NCBI RefSeq assembly: GCF_000189415.1 | Contig: NC_015144.1 | Span: 1-64,000, forward strand | DNA: 64,000 nucleotides | From: Weeksella virosa DSM 16922 | GTDB lineage: Bacteria; Bacteroidota; Bacteroidia; Flavobacteriales; Weeksellaceae | Reading direction: 5' to 3' | Shown here: positions 54,653-64,000 of the stretch, piece by piece | Layout of the letters: every line of letters begins with the position of its first letter | Numbering within the stretch: position 1 is the stretch's first letter | Made by a program: the position numbers and the translations under genes | The notes under the pieces: generated by a model | Seen by the model: only the letters and a program-made list of their open reading frames with translations | Databases searched by the model: none | What the model was told of the DNA's origin: nothing

Positions 54653-56707
54653 TTAAAATTTCATTCGCTGTATTCTTACCGCATTTAAAATTGCCAATAA
54701 CGCTACGCCAACATCCGCAAAAACAGCTTCCCACATTGTCGCCAATCCACCTGCTCCAAGTACGAGTACAATAGCTTTGACACCGAAAGCCAAACCGATA
54801 TTTTGCCAAACGATTTTCTTTGTCTGTTTACCGATGTTGATTGCCATAGGTATTTTACTTGGCTTATCGTCCTGTATGACCACATCTGCGGTTTCGATAG
54901 TGGCATCACTCCCTAATCCACCCATTGCGATACCTACGTCGCTCAATGCCACAACAGGAGCATCGTTTACACCATCGCCCACAAAAGCAACGCTTTCGCC
55001 TTTGGCTTTGATGTCTTTAACTCTGTTTACTTTGTCTTCGGGCAATAAATCTCCAAAGGCATTGTCTATCCCCAACTGCTCCGCTACATATTTCACAACG
55101 GTACTTTTATCTCCGCTAAGCATCGTTGCTTTAACATTGAGCTTATGCAATAGGGTTATGGTTTCTTGTGCATCTTCTTTGATACTGTCGGCAATCGTGA
55201 TGTAACCAACAAATTTGCTGTCGTATGCAACGGCAATAGTTGTATAAACGATGCTGTTCGGGTCTAAGTCGTATGATATGCCGAACTTACCCATCAGTTT
55301 GAAATTCCCGACCAATAAATCCTTACCGTTTACCGTTGATTTCAAACCGTGTCCGGCGATTTCCTCCGTATTTTCCAATCGAATTTCATTATTCGGTCTC
55401 CCCACGTATTCGTGAATAGCGGTTGCTACGGGGTGTGTGCTATGGCTTTCCAAAATGTTGACTAATTCCAGAATTTCAGCTTTATCAAATTCGGGATTGA
55501 AGTTGATATCCTGAACCTTAAAAACGCCCTCTGTCATTGTACCTGTCTTATCCATCACTACGTTTTGAATATCGGAAAGAGCATCTAAAAAGTTACTTCC
55601 TTTGAACAGTATTCCATTTTTGCTCGCAGCACCAATACCACCGAAATAACCTAAGGGAATGGAAATAACCAACGCACAAGGGCAGGAAATAACCAGGAAT
55701 ACCAAAGCCCTGTACAGCCAATCTCTAAACTCATAATTTTCCACAAAGAAATAAGGCAGTAGGCAAATGGCTATGGCTAACAGCACTACAATAGGCGTAT
55801 AGATTTTTGCAAATTTCCGGATAAATAATTCCGTTGGTGCTTTTTGTGCAGTGGCGTTTTGCACCAATTCTAAAATCTTGCTCAACTTACTGTCGGTGTA
55901 TGCGGTCGTAACTTTTACCTGCGATACGGTGTTGAGATTTATCATCCCTGCCAAAACGGTTTCGCCTTTGTTTTTTGTATCTGGTTTGCTTTCGCCTGTT
56001 AAAGCCGATGTATTGAAAGATGCCGTTTCGGACAACAGTTCTCCGTCTAAGCCTAATTTTTCTCCCGGTTTAAGCTGTATAATTTCGCCAACGGCAACAG
56101 TTTCTGCCTTTACGGTTTGCGGTTCATTGTTTTTTAAAACGGTTACTTCATCGGGTCTTTGGTCAAGCAAAGATTTGATGTTTGATTTTGCCCTCGAAAC
56201 AGCCATTGTCTGAAAAACTTCGCCAACGGCATAGAACAACATTACCGCAACGCCCTCGGGATATTCGCCAATGGCAAATGCCCCGATAGTTGCAATGCCC
56301 ATCAAAAAGAACTCCGAGAAAATCTCGCCTTTGCGAATACTCTCAACGGCTTCTTTGAGTACGGGCAGTCCAACAGGAGCATAAGCCACCACGTACCAAA
56401 TAATCCGTACCCAATCGGTAAACCACGTCTGCGGAAACCAATTATCCATTGCAATACCTGCAAGCAACAGCGCAAGGGAAATAATGGCGGGAAGAAACAT
56501 CTTGAAAACATTGTCAGTATCTCCTGAATGCGAATGGTCGTGTCCGTCATCATCACTGTGGTCGTGATTATGCCCGTCATTTTTGTGATGCCCTTTTACC
56601 AATTCCTTAGCACCTGCTTTGGTGTAGATTTTTTCTTCCTGTGTGCAACAAGTCATTTTGCCTTGTGCATCGTAAGTATGCTTGTGATTTTTGTCTGTAT
56701 TTATCAT
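54653..56707 (-). CDS. Heavy-metal P1B-type ATPase (Zn/Cd/Co type)
   Basis: Exports divalent metal ions from the cytosol at the cost of ATP. The 684-residue protein has actuator motif TGES at 237-240, transmembrane CPC at 342-344, phosphorylation site DKTGT at 386-390, the HP motif at 425-426 and hinge GDGVND at 577-582. The usual N-terminal HMA domain is replaced by a His/Asp-rich tail (residues 40-62, HNHDHSDDDGHDHSH), likely a metal-binding buffer. It belongs to the CadA/ZntA group. It lies downstream of the transglutaminase-like gene in the metal module. Confidence 0.94.
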   Translation of the reverse strand: MINTDKNHKHTYDAQGKMTCCTQEEKIYTKAGAKELVKGHHKNDGHNHDHSDDDGHDHSHSGDTDNVFKMFLPAIISLALLLAGIAMDNWFPQTWFTDWVRIIWYVVAYAPVGLPVLKEAVESIRKGEIFSEFFLMGIATIGAFAIGEYPEGVAVMLFYAVGEVFQTMAVSRAKSNIKSLLDQRPDEVTVLKNNEPQTVKAETVAVGEIIQLKPGEKLGLDGELLSETASFNTSALTGESKPDTKNKGETVLAGMINLNTVSQVKVTTAYTDSKLSKILELVQNATAQKAPTELFIRKFAKIYTPIVVLLAIAICLLPYFFVENYEFRDWLYRALVFLVISCPCALVISIPLGYFGGIGAASKNGILFKGSNFLDALSDIQNVVMDKTGTMTEGVFKVQDINFNPEFDKAEILELVNILESHSTHPVATAIHEYVGRPNNEIRLENTEEIAGHGLKSTVNGKDLLVGNFKLMGKFGISYDLDPNSIVYTTIAVAYDSKFVGYITIADSIKEDAQETITLLHKLNVKATMLSGDKSTVVKYVAEQLGIDNAFGDLLPEDKVNRVKDIKAKGESVAFVGDGVNDAPVVALSDVGIAMGGLGSDATIETADVVIQDDKPSKIPMAINIGKQTKKIVWQNIGLAFGVKAIVLVLGAGGLATMWEAVFADVGVALLAILNAVRIQRMKF

Positions 56708-56815
56708 AGCCTTTAATTTTTTAGGTTCGTTACACTTTTTTATTTCTTATTCTTTCTACATTATTATTCATTATATGCCTCACGATATGCTGAAAAATAA
56801 ACTTCTTGAAAGCGT

Positions 56816-57433
56816 TCAGTTCTTGTTGATGTTTTCATAAAACGCATCGGGTGTATCAAAAACGCCAAAGTCCCGATTGATGCCTTTATCCTGAATAAAT
56901 GTATTATTGAGGTTCCATTCAATCGGCGGGTTCTCAAAATTATCGGTATAAACCCCGAAACCGCAAAAAGTGGTCTTGCAATCACTGTTCTGTTCCTGTA
57001 ATTTAGTGAGGTACGGTTTATCCAAAATCACGCCCTCCAAAAAATACCATTGCTCGTTTACCCAAACTTCAACCCAGCTATGCAAGATATTCTTAGGCGA
57101 TAGTCTGTACCAAATACCTGTAATAGCTCCTTTCTGCAATGCCTTGTCAATGGTAAAGCCGTGAATACGGTTAGGTACATCTGTTGCTCTTAACAAAGCC
57201 ATTAATAAAGTGGCTTTTGTGTTGCATTGTCCGTACCCGTCATTCAGCACCTGCGATGCGGAAATATAATCAGAAACATTATAGCCAAACTTTATTTCGT
57301 CCCGTACAAAATTGTAAATGGCTTGAACTTTGGCAACGGTGTCCAAGTTTTCCCACCCTCTCTGCTCCAATAGCTTTTGTATGGAAGCATTGGAGTAGTC
57401 AAGGATTTTTGTTTCTTTAAGATAGGTGTCCAT
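56816..57433 (-). CDS. Transglutaminase-like protein in the metal module
   Basis: A 205-residue soluble protein with a transglutaminase-type cysteine-protease-like core: Cys70 in NDGYGQCNTKATLLMALLRA, His118 in ILHSWVEVWV and an acidic residue in FLEGVILDKP. No signal peptide. Such proteins recur beside metal-efflux genes in Bacteroidota mobile elements, but the substrate is unknown. It lies between the Fur-type regulator (48 bases upstream) and the P-type ATPase. Confidence 0.8.
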   Translation of the reverse strand: MDTYLKETKILDYSNASIQKLLEQRGWENLDTVAKVQAIYNFVRDEIKFGYNVSDYISASQVLNDGYGQCNTKATLLMALLRATDVPNRIHGFTIDKALQKGAITGIWYRLSPKNILHSWVEVWVNEQWYFLEGVILDKPYLTKLQEQNSDCKTTFCGFGVYTDNFENPPIEWNLNNTFIQDKGINRDFGVFDTPDAFYENINKN

Positions 57434-57480
57434 AACACATTTATATTTATAACAAAGTTACACAGGGAGAGCCTGCAATG

Positions 57481-57903
57481 CTATTGCAAACTCTCCTTTA
57501 AACAGTTTTCACAAATTCCCTTACCAAATAATTTTAGTTCGTCGATACGGTAATTCTGACTTCCATTCTGCGGTATTATAAAATCCTCCTTACAGGTTGT
57601 CTGCTTACAAATCTTACAATAGAAATGTAAGTGCCAATCCTTGTGTGTATTTTCATCACACCCATCGTGGCACAGAATATACTTGACCGTAGTGTTCTCC
57701 TGAATACTGTGTACAATGCCTTTTTCTTCAAAAGTTTTCAAAGTCCTGTAAATCGTAACCCTGTCTGCTTTATAAAAATGGCTCTCAATTTCAGATAAGG
57801 ACATTGCTGTCTGCTGTTGCTCCAAGAAGTCGTACACCAATATCCGCATACTTGTCGGATTGGTGTTCTTTGACAACAGCTTCTGTTCAATGTTTTTTTT
57901 CAT
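57481..57903 (-). CDS. Fur-family metal-responsive regulator
   Basis: A 140-residue Fur/Zur-type repressor. The N-terminal winged helix includes SLSEIESHFYKADRVTIYRTLKTFEEKGIV; the C-terminal domain has HLHFYCKICKQTTC and GICENC, giving two CXXC pairs for structural zinc plus a His-rich sensing site. I use the ATG at 57903, 13 bases after the CzcB stop; an upstream ATG would overlap CzcB. Inside an efflux operon it probably senses zinc or a related metal and controls the module. Confidence 0.9.
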   Translation of the reverse strand: MKKNIEQKLLSKNTNPTSMRILVYDFLEQQQTAMSLSEIESHFYKADRVTIYRTLKTFEEKGIVHSIQENTTVKYILCHDGCDENTHKDWHLHFYCKICKQTTCKEDFIIPQNGSQNYRIDELKLFGKGICENCLKESLQ

Positions 57904-57916
57904 TATCCAATGTTTT

Positions 57917-59188
57917 TTAGTGAGCGTGGGCGTGTTCTCCCGAATCATCCATTTTTGCATTCACAAAAAACGCGCCTTTTACCACGATATGCGCACCGTG
58001 CGGAATTTCACTTACAGGTGTAATTGCCGTATAACCCAATTGCGTAGCACCTTTAACGACTTCCATTCTTACAAATTGAGTTCCTTTTTCAGAACCGTGG
58101 TTATGGTCGTGAGCTTCGCCCTCTTTATGGTCGTGAGCTTCTTCTTCCCGCTCCTTGACCAAAAAGATGTAATACTTTCCGTCTGCATTGACAATAGCAT
58201 CGTTGGGTACAGCCGTACTTAATACATCATCTAAACTTACCATTCCGGTTATACTCATTCCGTCAATCAATCCTGCTTTATCTCCTGTAATCTTGCTGTG
58301 AACAGCAATAGTTTTACTCTCTCCGCTAAAGGATGAGCCGATACTATAAACTTCGGCAGAATAAGTCTTATTGGGATTGTTGGTTACGACAAAATCTATT
58401 TTCTGACCTATTTTGATTAAAGGAATATCCTTTTCATACACCTGTAAGTCCAAGTGCAGGGCTGTGTTTTCTATGATTTCAGCAATAGGCGATGACACAT
58501 CTACATAGCTTCCGATTTTGGCGAAAACATTGCTCACAGTACCGCTTATCGGACTTGTAACGACCAACGAGGATTTAAGATTGGAATTTGACAGGGAAGC
58601 CGGATTAATGCCCATCATTTGGATTTGTTGTTGTAACGATGCTTTTCGTGTTCTCAACGTGTTCAATTCGGTAGTGGCACTTTGCAGGTTTTTCTTTGCA
58701 CCTGCATTTCCCTCGTTCAGCTCTCTTTGTCTTGCCACTTCCTGCTCTGCAAATTCTATCCGGCTATTGATGCTTAGGTATTCTTCCTGCAATTGTATGA
58801 ATTGCGGATTGGAAATAGTAGCGATAACCTGACCTTTCCTTACGAAATCGCCTATCTCCACATTAAGGGATTTGATAACACCACCAAACAACGAGGTTGC
58901 ATTCGCCTTGTTGCTGTTGGGAACTCTTAATGCTCCATTGGCTTTCAATGTTGCGGATAATTGCTTCTGTTCAATTGAACCGATTTCAATACCCACCGCT
59001 TTCATCTGCTCATCGGTCAGCACTGCAACATTTTCTTCTTCTTCTTCGTGTTCGTCCGTTGTTGTTTCTGCTTCCGTTCCGTGATTATGCCCATCGCCCT
59101 CTTTATGATTATTTGTACAGGCGTTGAAAGCAAAGAATGCAACGAGGACAAGAACGCTAAAAACTATATTATTTATGATACGTTTCAT
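57917..59188 (-). CDS. CzcB/CusB-type RND periplasmic adaptor, His-rich
   Basis: Membrane-fusion lipoprotein of a tripartite metal pump, 423 residues. The lipobox FNAC gives Cys24. His/Glu-rich segments at residues 28-52, about 350-370 and the C-terminal HAHAH can bind metal. The adaptor core has the lipoyl halves (FGGVIKSLNVEIGDFVRKGQVIATI and SPISGTVSNVFAKIGSYVDV) flanking a coiled coil. It is encoded 8 bases after the CzcA-CzcC fusion gene and joins inner-membrane pump and outer-membrane channel. Confidence 0.94.
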   Translation of the reverse strand: MKRIINNIVFSVLVLVAFFAFNACTNNHKEGDGHNHGTEAETTTDEHEEEEENVAVLTDEQMKAVGIEIGSIEQKQLSATLKANGALRVPNSNKANATSLFGGVIKSLNVEIGDFVRKGQVIATISNPQFIQLQEEYLSINSRIEFAEQEVARQRELNEGNAGAKKNLQSATTELNTLRTRKASLQQQIQMMGINPASLSNSNLKSSLVVTSPISGTVSNVFAKIGSYVDVSSPIAEIIENTALHLDLQVYEKDIPLIKIGQKIDFVVTNNPNKTYSAEVYSIGSSFSGESKTIAVHSKITGDKAGLIDGMSITGMVSLDDVLSTAVPNDAIVNADGKYYIFLVKEREEEAHDHKEGEAHDHNHGSEKGTQFVRMEVVKGATQLGYTAITPVSEIPHGAHIVVKGAFFVNAKMDDSGEHAHAH

Positions 59189-59196
59189 ATATTGTA

Positions 59197-62100
59197 TTAT
59201 TTACTGATTAATGAATGGATAAGCGTTACAGCCTCATTGATTTGCTGAATGCTATTTAAATAATTAAGCTGAATGTCTGCTGTTGTCTGCAAGGCAAATA
59301 GGTACTCCACATAAGAAATATCTCCGGTACTGTACCCCAGCTTTGCAGCATTGATAATCTCATCAGCATTGGGAAGTGCCTGCTCCTTGAAATAGGTAAA
59401 CTGCGCTACATATTGTTCGTATTGTTTCAAGGCGTTTGCCAATTCCGTTTTAAGCTGTTGTTCCTGCCATTGCGCATTTAATTCCAATGATTGTTTCTTG
59501 TAATCAAGCGAGCGAATTTTTGCTTTGGTGGTGGTAAAAATTGGGATTGTAATACCTAAATCAACAAAACTAAACCGCTGTCCTTTGCCATAAAATTGCT
59601 CTACACCATTTTTACTGTGCATTCCTATCAGCGATATGTTATTATAACCGAATGTAAAATCAGGCAAGCTGTTTGCTCTTTCCAATTTCTTGTTCTGCTC
59701 GGCAATTTTCGCCTCTTGATACAATAACTGGATGCTCGGATGATTTGCAACAGCCGAACTGTCAATGAAAGAACTTAACAGCAATGGTGTATAATCCGGT
59801 TGCGGTTCTATTAAGAAGTCTTCCTGTGTCTGCATCAGATTTTTAAGGCTTTGATAGGCGTTCTGCCTTAAAACCTCGTTCTGTTGATACAAAAGACTTA
59901 TTTCCCCTTTCTTGGTAGTCGCAGTATTAACGTCCAGTTTGCCTATATCTCCGGTTTTGTACCGCAGTTCTGCTACGCGGATAAAGTCTGCATAAATAGT
60001 ATCAAGATACTTTAAAACCGAAGCATTATGCTCCAAATATTCCAACTGGTAATAATAGGTTCTTACCTGTTTTCTAAGTTCATTTTCTGTCAGAGCCTTT
60101 GACCATTGCCGACCTTTGACTTGCTCTTTGACCAAGTTTTTCTTTGCCCCAAAGAGCGTTGGAAAGGGTATGGTCTGCGAAATCTGGAAGCCGTTATCAA
60201 ATTCGAAACTGTTAATATTCCCATATTGGAAATCTACACCGGTCTTCGGCAGTTCATACGCCGTCTTGCTAAGGCTTTGGGCAGATTGAATATCCATATT
60301 TTTGGAACGTAGCTGAGGGTTATTCTCCACAGCAATCTCGATAGCCTTATCTACATTTATCGGAGTTTGTGCCTTACCGTTTTGAGAAAATCCCAAGAAC
60401 ATAAACAGGAACAACACGGGTGCTATGGCTTTCGTTTTATTATTTTTCGGAGGTTTTTGGTTTCTCATAAATACGAGGTACAGCAAGGGCAGCACGAACA
60501 ACGTCAATGCAGTTGCTGAAATCAATCCTCCGATAACGACCGTTGCCAACGGTTTTTGTACTTCTGCACCTGCACTTGTACTCAATGCCATTGGTAAAAA
60601 ACCTAAACTTGCCACAGATGCTGTCATCAATACAGGCCTAAACCTTGTTTTAGCTCCCTCGATAATTCTCGGAACAATCTCGTTCCAACCCTCTTTCTCC
60701 AGTCTATTGAACGTGGCAATCAGTACAATCCCGTTCAGAACAGCAACACCGAACAGAGCAATAAATCCGACACCTGCCGATATGCTGAATGGCATATCCC
60801 GCAATAAAAGGGCAAATACGCCTCCAATGGCACTCATCGGGATAGCCGTATAGACCAAAACGGCTTCCTTGAACGAATGGAACGTGAAGTATAACAGGAT
60901 AAAAATCAAAAGCAGGGCGATAGGTACTGCTATGAGTAATCTGTCGGTAGCTTTTTGGAGGTTCTCAAACTGACCACCATAAGTAAAATAATAACCTGTC
61001 GGTAGCTTAATCTGTTCAGCCAATTTATCCTGAATTTCATTGACAACGCTGGCTACATCCCGCCCCTGTACGTTGAAGCCGACATATATCCTGCGTTTAC
61101 CGCCTTCACGGCTGATTTGTGCGGGCCCTAATTTGTAATCAATGTTTGCAACCTGTGAAAGCGGTATTTGGTCGCCGTTTGGTAGTGGGATAAACAGATT
61201 GCTCACATCCTCAATGGAACTGCGGTGGGCTTCATCAAGCCGTACCACCAAATCAAATCTTCGTTCGTTTTCATAAATCACACCTGCTGATTTACCTGCG
61301 AACGCAGTGCTGACAATATCGTTTATTTCCTGTACATTCAAGCCGTAATTGGCTATTCGGGTACGGTCATATTCGATATTGATTTGGGGAAGACCTGCTA
61401 CCCGTTCTACCTGCGGAGCAGTCGCACCTTCTACTGTTTGAATAATAGCATTCGCTTTATTGGCATAAACCAACAAACTGTCGAGGTCTTCTCCGAATAT
61501 CTTAACGGCTACATCCTGCCTGATACCTGTCATCAGTTCATTAAACCGCATCTGTATCGGCTGATTGGCTTCAAAGAATACACCGGGAATAACTTCAAGT
61601 TTCTCCATCATTTCATTGGAAAGCTCGTCATAGGATTTTTTTGTTTTCCATTCGTCCTGCGGTTTTAGGATAATCATCAGGTCAGTGGCTTCGGGAGGCA
61701 TCGGGTCTGTCGGTACTTCGGCAGCACCAGTCTTGCCTACGACCATTCTCACTTCGTCAAATTCCTTGATTATCCTTGATGCCTGCATAGAGGTTTCCAG
61801 ACTTTGGCTTAACGATGTTCCTTGTGGCAGGATACAGTGGAAAGCAAAATCGCCCTCGCCCAATTTTGGCAGGAACTCTCCGCCCATCCGTGAAAAAAAG
61901 AATATACTTATGGTAAACAGCCCAACGGCAACCGCAATAACCACATATTTCATCCGAATGGCTTTTTCTAACAATGGTTTATAAACCCCTTGAAGATAGT
62001 CCATCATTTTGTCTGAAAAATTCTTTTTGGTAATCGGCTTTTTAGACAAACACAAAGCACTCATCATCGGGATATAGGTAAAGGACAAAATCAATGCTCC

Positions 62101-63555
62101 CAAAATGGCAAAACTTACAGTCTGTGCCATTGGCGTAAACATTTTACCCTCTATACCCACCAAAGTAAGGATAGGGATATAGACAATGAGGATGATAACT
62201 TCGCCAAATGCGGCACTCGTACGAATTTTCCGTGCAGATTCATATACCTCTTCATCCATTTCTGCCTGCGTAAGTCTTTGTGTGGATTTCCGCAAGCCCA
62301 AATGATGCATTGTCGCTTCAACAACAATCAGGGAACCATCTATTACCAATCCGAAATCAATAGCCCCCATACTCATCAGGTTGGCACTTACACCAAACAG
62401 CCGCATCATTCCCAACGCAAAAAGCATAGATAGCGGTATGGCTGAGGCTACAATCAGTCCTGCTCTGAAATTCCCCAGGAATAGAATTAATACAAAAATA
62501 ACAATCAGTGCGCCCTCAATGAGGTTCTTTTGAACCGTACTTATCGCTCTATCAACCAAATCCATTCTGTCTAAAAATGGTTCTATGACCACGTCTTCGG
62601 GTAGAGATTGTTGGATAACCGGTATTTTTTCTTTGATACTTTTTACAACTTCAGAGGTGTTTTCTCCCTTCAACATCATTACAATCCCACCCACAGCATC
62701 TACTTCGCCATTATAGGTCAATGCTCCGTACCGGGTTGCGTGACCAAATTGTACTTCTGCCACATCTTTGATAAATACCGGAACGCTACCTGTATTTTTA
62801 ACGACGATATTTCCTACATCTTCCAATGAAGTAACCAGACCAATCCCGCGAATAAAGTAAGCATTGGGCTTCTTATCGATATATGCACCTCCGGTATTTT
62901 GGTTGTTGTTTTCGAGGGCGGTAAAAATATCGGAAATACTAACGTCCATTGCCTTGATGCGGTTTGGGTCGATAGAAACTTCGTACTGTTTAAGCAAACC
63001 ACCGAAACTATTGACTTCTGCAATTCCCGGAGTACCGTAAAGTTGTCTGGCAACAATCCAGTCCTGCATTGTCCGCAAATCCATTGCGGAATATTTGTCT
63101 TCACTGCCTTCTTTGGGATGAAGAATATATTGGTACACTTCGCCAAGACCTGTACTGACAGGAGCAAGTTCAGGTGTTCCAATCCCGTCAGGTATCTGGT
63201 CTTGTGCTTCTTTCAGCTGTTGGCTTACTAACTGTCGTGCAAAATAAATATCGACATTATCTTGAAAGACAACGGTTACAACAGATAATCCAAATCTTGA
63301 AACACTTCTTATCTCTTCTACTTTTGGAAGATTAACGATACTTTGCTCTACGGGAAATGTTACTAATTGTTCTACTTCTTGTCCTGCCAATGTAGGCGAC
63401 AGGGTAATAATCTGAACCTGATTATTGGTAATATCAGGCTGGGCATCAATAGGGATTTTGGTGGCACTCCATACCCCCCAAATGATAAGTAACAAGGTCA
63501 TCAATCCTATGATGAACTTATTCTTTATGGAGAATTTTATAATATTATCTAACAC
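59197..63555 (-). CDS. CzcA/CusA-type RND pump fused to CzcC/TolC-type channel
   Basis: A 1452-residue fusion. Residues 1-1034 form a complete heavy-metal RND pump: N-terminal TM, two periplasmic porter loops, NLMSMGAIDFGLVIDGSLIVVE in TM4 with proton-relay acidic residues, and twelve TM segments ending FVLPLLYLVFM. Residues 1035-1452 form a TolC-family outer-membrane protein (VDKAIEIAVENNPQLRSKN onward, two repeat halves). Between them lies a signal-peptide-like stretch APVLFLFMFLGFSQNGKAQ with a plausible cleavage site after AQ. Such fusions are frequent in Bacteroidota. It should export Co, Zn, Cd or Cu/Ag. Confidence 0.95.
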   Translation of the reverse strand: MLDNIIKFSIKNKFIIGLMTLLLIIWGVWSATKIPIDAQPDITNNQVQIITLSPTLAGQEVEQLVTFPVEQSIVNLPKVEEIRSVSRFGLSVVTVVFQDNVDIYFARQLVSQQLKEAQDQIPDGIGTPELAPVSTGLGEVYQYILHPKEGSEDKYSAMDLRTMQDWIVARQLYGTPGIAEVNSFGGLLKQYEVSIDPNRIKAMDVSISDIFTALENNNQNTGGAYIDKKPNAYFIRGIGLVTSLEDVGNIVVKNTGSVPVFIKDVAEVQFGHATRYGALTYNGEVDAVGGIVMMLKGENTSEVVKSIKEKIPVIQQSLPEDVVIEPFLDRMDLVDRAISTVQKNLIEGALIVIFVLILFLGNFRAGLIVASAIPLSMLFALGMMRLFGVSANLMSMGAIDFGLVIDGSLIVVEATMHHLGLRKSTQRLTQAEMDEEVYESARKIRTSAAFGEVIILIVYIPILTLVGIEGKMFTPMAQTVSFAILGALILSFTYIPMMSALCLSKKPITKKNFSDKMMDYLQGVYKPLLEKAIRMKYVVIAVAVGLFTISIFFFSRMGGEFLPKLGEGDFAFHCILPQGTSLSQSLETSMQASRIIKEFDEVRMVVGKTGAAEVPTDPMPPEATDLMIILKPQDEWKTKKSYDELSNEMMEKLEVIPGVFFEANQPIQMRFNELMTGIRQDVAVKIFGEDLDSLLVYANKANAIIQTVEGATAPQVERVAGLPQINIEYDRTRIANYGLNVQEINDIVSTAFAGKSAGVIYENERRFDLVVRLDEAHRSSIEDVSNLFIPLPNGDQIPLSQVANIDYKLGPAQISREGGKRRIYVGFNVQGRDVASVVNEIQDKLAEQIKLPTGYYFTYGGQFENLQKATDRLLIAVPIALLLIFILLYFTFHSFKEAVLVYTAIPMSAIGGVFALLLRDMPFSISAGVGFIALFGVAVLNGIVLIATFNRLEKEGWNEIVPRIIEGAKTRFRPVLMTASVASLGFLPMALSTSAGAEVQKPLATVVIGGLISATALTLFVLPLLYLVFMRNQKPPKNNKTKAIAPVLFLFMFLGFSQNGKAQTPINVDKAIEIAVENNPQLRSKNMDIQSAQSLSKTAYELPKTGVDFQYGNINSFEFDNGFQISQTIPFPTLFGAKKNLVKEQVKGRQWSKALTENELRKQVRTYYYQLEYLEHNASVLKYLDTIYADFIRVAELRYKTGDIGKLDVNTATTKKGEISLLYQQNEVLRQNAYQSLKNLMQTQEDFLIEPQPDYTPLLLSSFIDSSAVANHPSIQLLYQEAKIAEQNKKLERANSLPDFTFGYNNISLIGMHSKNGVEQFYGKGQRFSFVDLGITIPIFTTTKAKIRSLDYKKQSLELNAQWQEQQLKTELANALKQYEQYVAQFTYFKEQALPNADEIINAAKLGYSTGDISYVEYLFALQTTADIQLNYLNSIQQINEAVTLIHSLISK

Positions 63556-63684
63556 TTTTTGTTGCGATTAATGATGAATTAATAATGATAAAATCATAAT
63601 GATTGTGTTTTTAGGCAATATAAATAGCCTAAAAACCGAGCTAACGCTGTTTGCGTTAAGCTGTAATCACTAAAACATTAAAAA

Positions 63685-64000
63685 TTAAGCATTAACCTTT
63701 GGCGGTTGCCAAATTTTCCCGAAGTAGCAGGGGATAAAGATAGATTTGTAATATATTTCAGGCTTAGACAGTTCAAAAGTCTTCGCCTTAACTAAGTTAT
63801 ATACATTCCATTGAAGCACTATGCCCGACACCATTCCACAACAACCGCATAAACAAAATGGACTGCACATATCAGTTGTTTCCTGATGGTCGTGGCTTCC
63901 TTGATGGGTTAATTCTTCCGAATGGTTATGGTTTTGAAAGTTGTCCTTTTCATACATATCGGTACACGGCATTAAAAATACCGTCATCATATAAATTGCC
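63685..64000 (-). CDS. DUF6660-like small protein, 5' end outside the window
   Basis: A short protein with an open frame running to the right edge of the window (AIYMMTVFLMPCTDMYE...). The first in-frame ATG at 63990 is probably internal to a signal-peptide-like segment (MTVFLMPC). His-rich HNHSEELTHQGSHDHQ and cysteine-rich CSPFCLCGCCG follow, so it can bind metal. It precedes the RND pump gene in transcription sense, typical of metal-efflux loci in Bacteroidota (DUF6660 family, function unknown). It is at least 105 codons long and incomplete. Confidence 0.75.
   Translation of the reverse strand, partial: AIYMMTVFLMPCTDMYEKDNFQNHNHSEELTHQGSHDHQETTDMCSPFCLCGCCGMVSGIVLQWNVYNLVKAKTFELSKPEIYYKSIFIPCYFGKIWQPPKVNA

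Noticed and set aside
54777-55205. Long open frame antisense to the P-type ATPase
   Set aside because: It mirrors the ATPase codons, has low-complexity Ser/Thr/Pro composition and no promoter or family match.
1-64000. CRISPR arrays, rRNA genes and complete insertion sequences
   Set aside because: No regularly spaced short repeats, no rRNA-like segments and no transposase genes were seen.

Overview
The window looks like the chromosome of a low-GC member of the Flavobacteriia (Bacteroidota), probably in or near the Weeksellaceae/Chryseobacterium group. Signs are TAnnTTTG-type promoter boxes, little use of Shine-Dalgarno sites, signal peptides ending in AQ, two secreted proteins with type IX secretion C-terminal tails, a dnaA / tyrosine phosphatase / methylase gene order, and an rteC-type conjugative-transposon gene. 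The species call is inference. The sequence starts 46 bases before dnaA.

Region 1 (1-43.8 kb) is mostly core genome: dnaA, a low-molecular-weight phosphatase, an RsmI-like methylase, a SanA/ElyC-type protein, a HipA-like kinase overlapping a DUF3037 gene, a short SSB, prfB without the programmed frameshift, trkA-trkH, msrA, an Lrp regulator, metK behind a SAM-II-type riboswitch, fabG, menD, a PTS IIC-like membrane protein, an OmpA-like lipoprotein, rimO, a glycosyltransferase, a DUF2750 gene, an RlmL-like methyltransferase, a frameshifted ykuK-like gene, purA, purB, a fructosamine kinase, a giant alpha-2-macroglobulin-like protein without the thioester cysteine, an outer-membrane barrel, feoAB, an AddB-like nuclease, a dicarboxylate symporter, methylmalonyl-CoA epimerase, one tRNA (CAT anticodon) and two type IX secreted proteins (GLUG and NHL types).

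Region 2 (about 43.9-53.1 kb) is an accessory island. About a dozen genes, all on the minus strand, encode small acidic or membrane proteins that look like orphan immunity genes: SMI1/KNR4, YwqG/DUF1963, DUF6985-like, ComJ-like, leucine-rich repeat, DUF3592-like and several unrecognised families. No toxin or recombinase is visible. The spaces between these genes hold pieces of neighbouring genes: a 215-bp repeat, a chimeric in-frame microgene, isolated 5' ends, a shared 30-bp leader, a truncated DUF2750 gene, and a 31-bp repeat whose differences are all synonymous. I read this as a mosaic immunity array built by repeated cassette gain and loss. It resembles the known Bacteroidales acquired interbacterial defence islands but I do not recognise this exact composition. 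It is the best candidate here for something undescribed.

Region 3 (about 53.7-64 kb) is a heavy-metal resistance module of conjugative-element origin. A doubly broken rteC is followed, all on the minus strand, by a Zn/Cd/Co P-type ATPase, a transglutaminase-like protein, a Fur-type regulator, a CzcB/CusB adaptor, a CzcA pump fused to its CzcC outer-membrane channel, and a small metal-associated protein cut by the window edge. The ATPase exports metal to the periplasm, the tripartite pump takes it across the outer membrane, and the Fur-type protein probably senses the metal. The 715-base gene-free stretch before rteC probably holds the element boundary.
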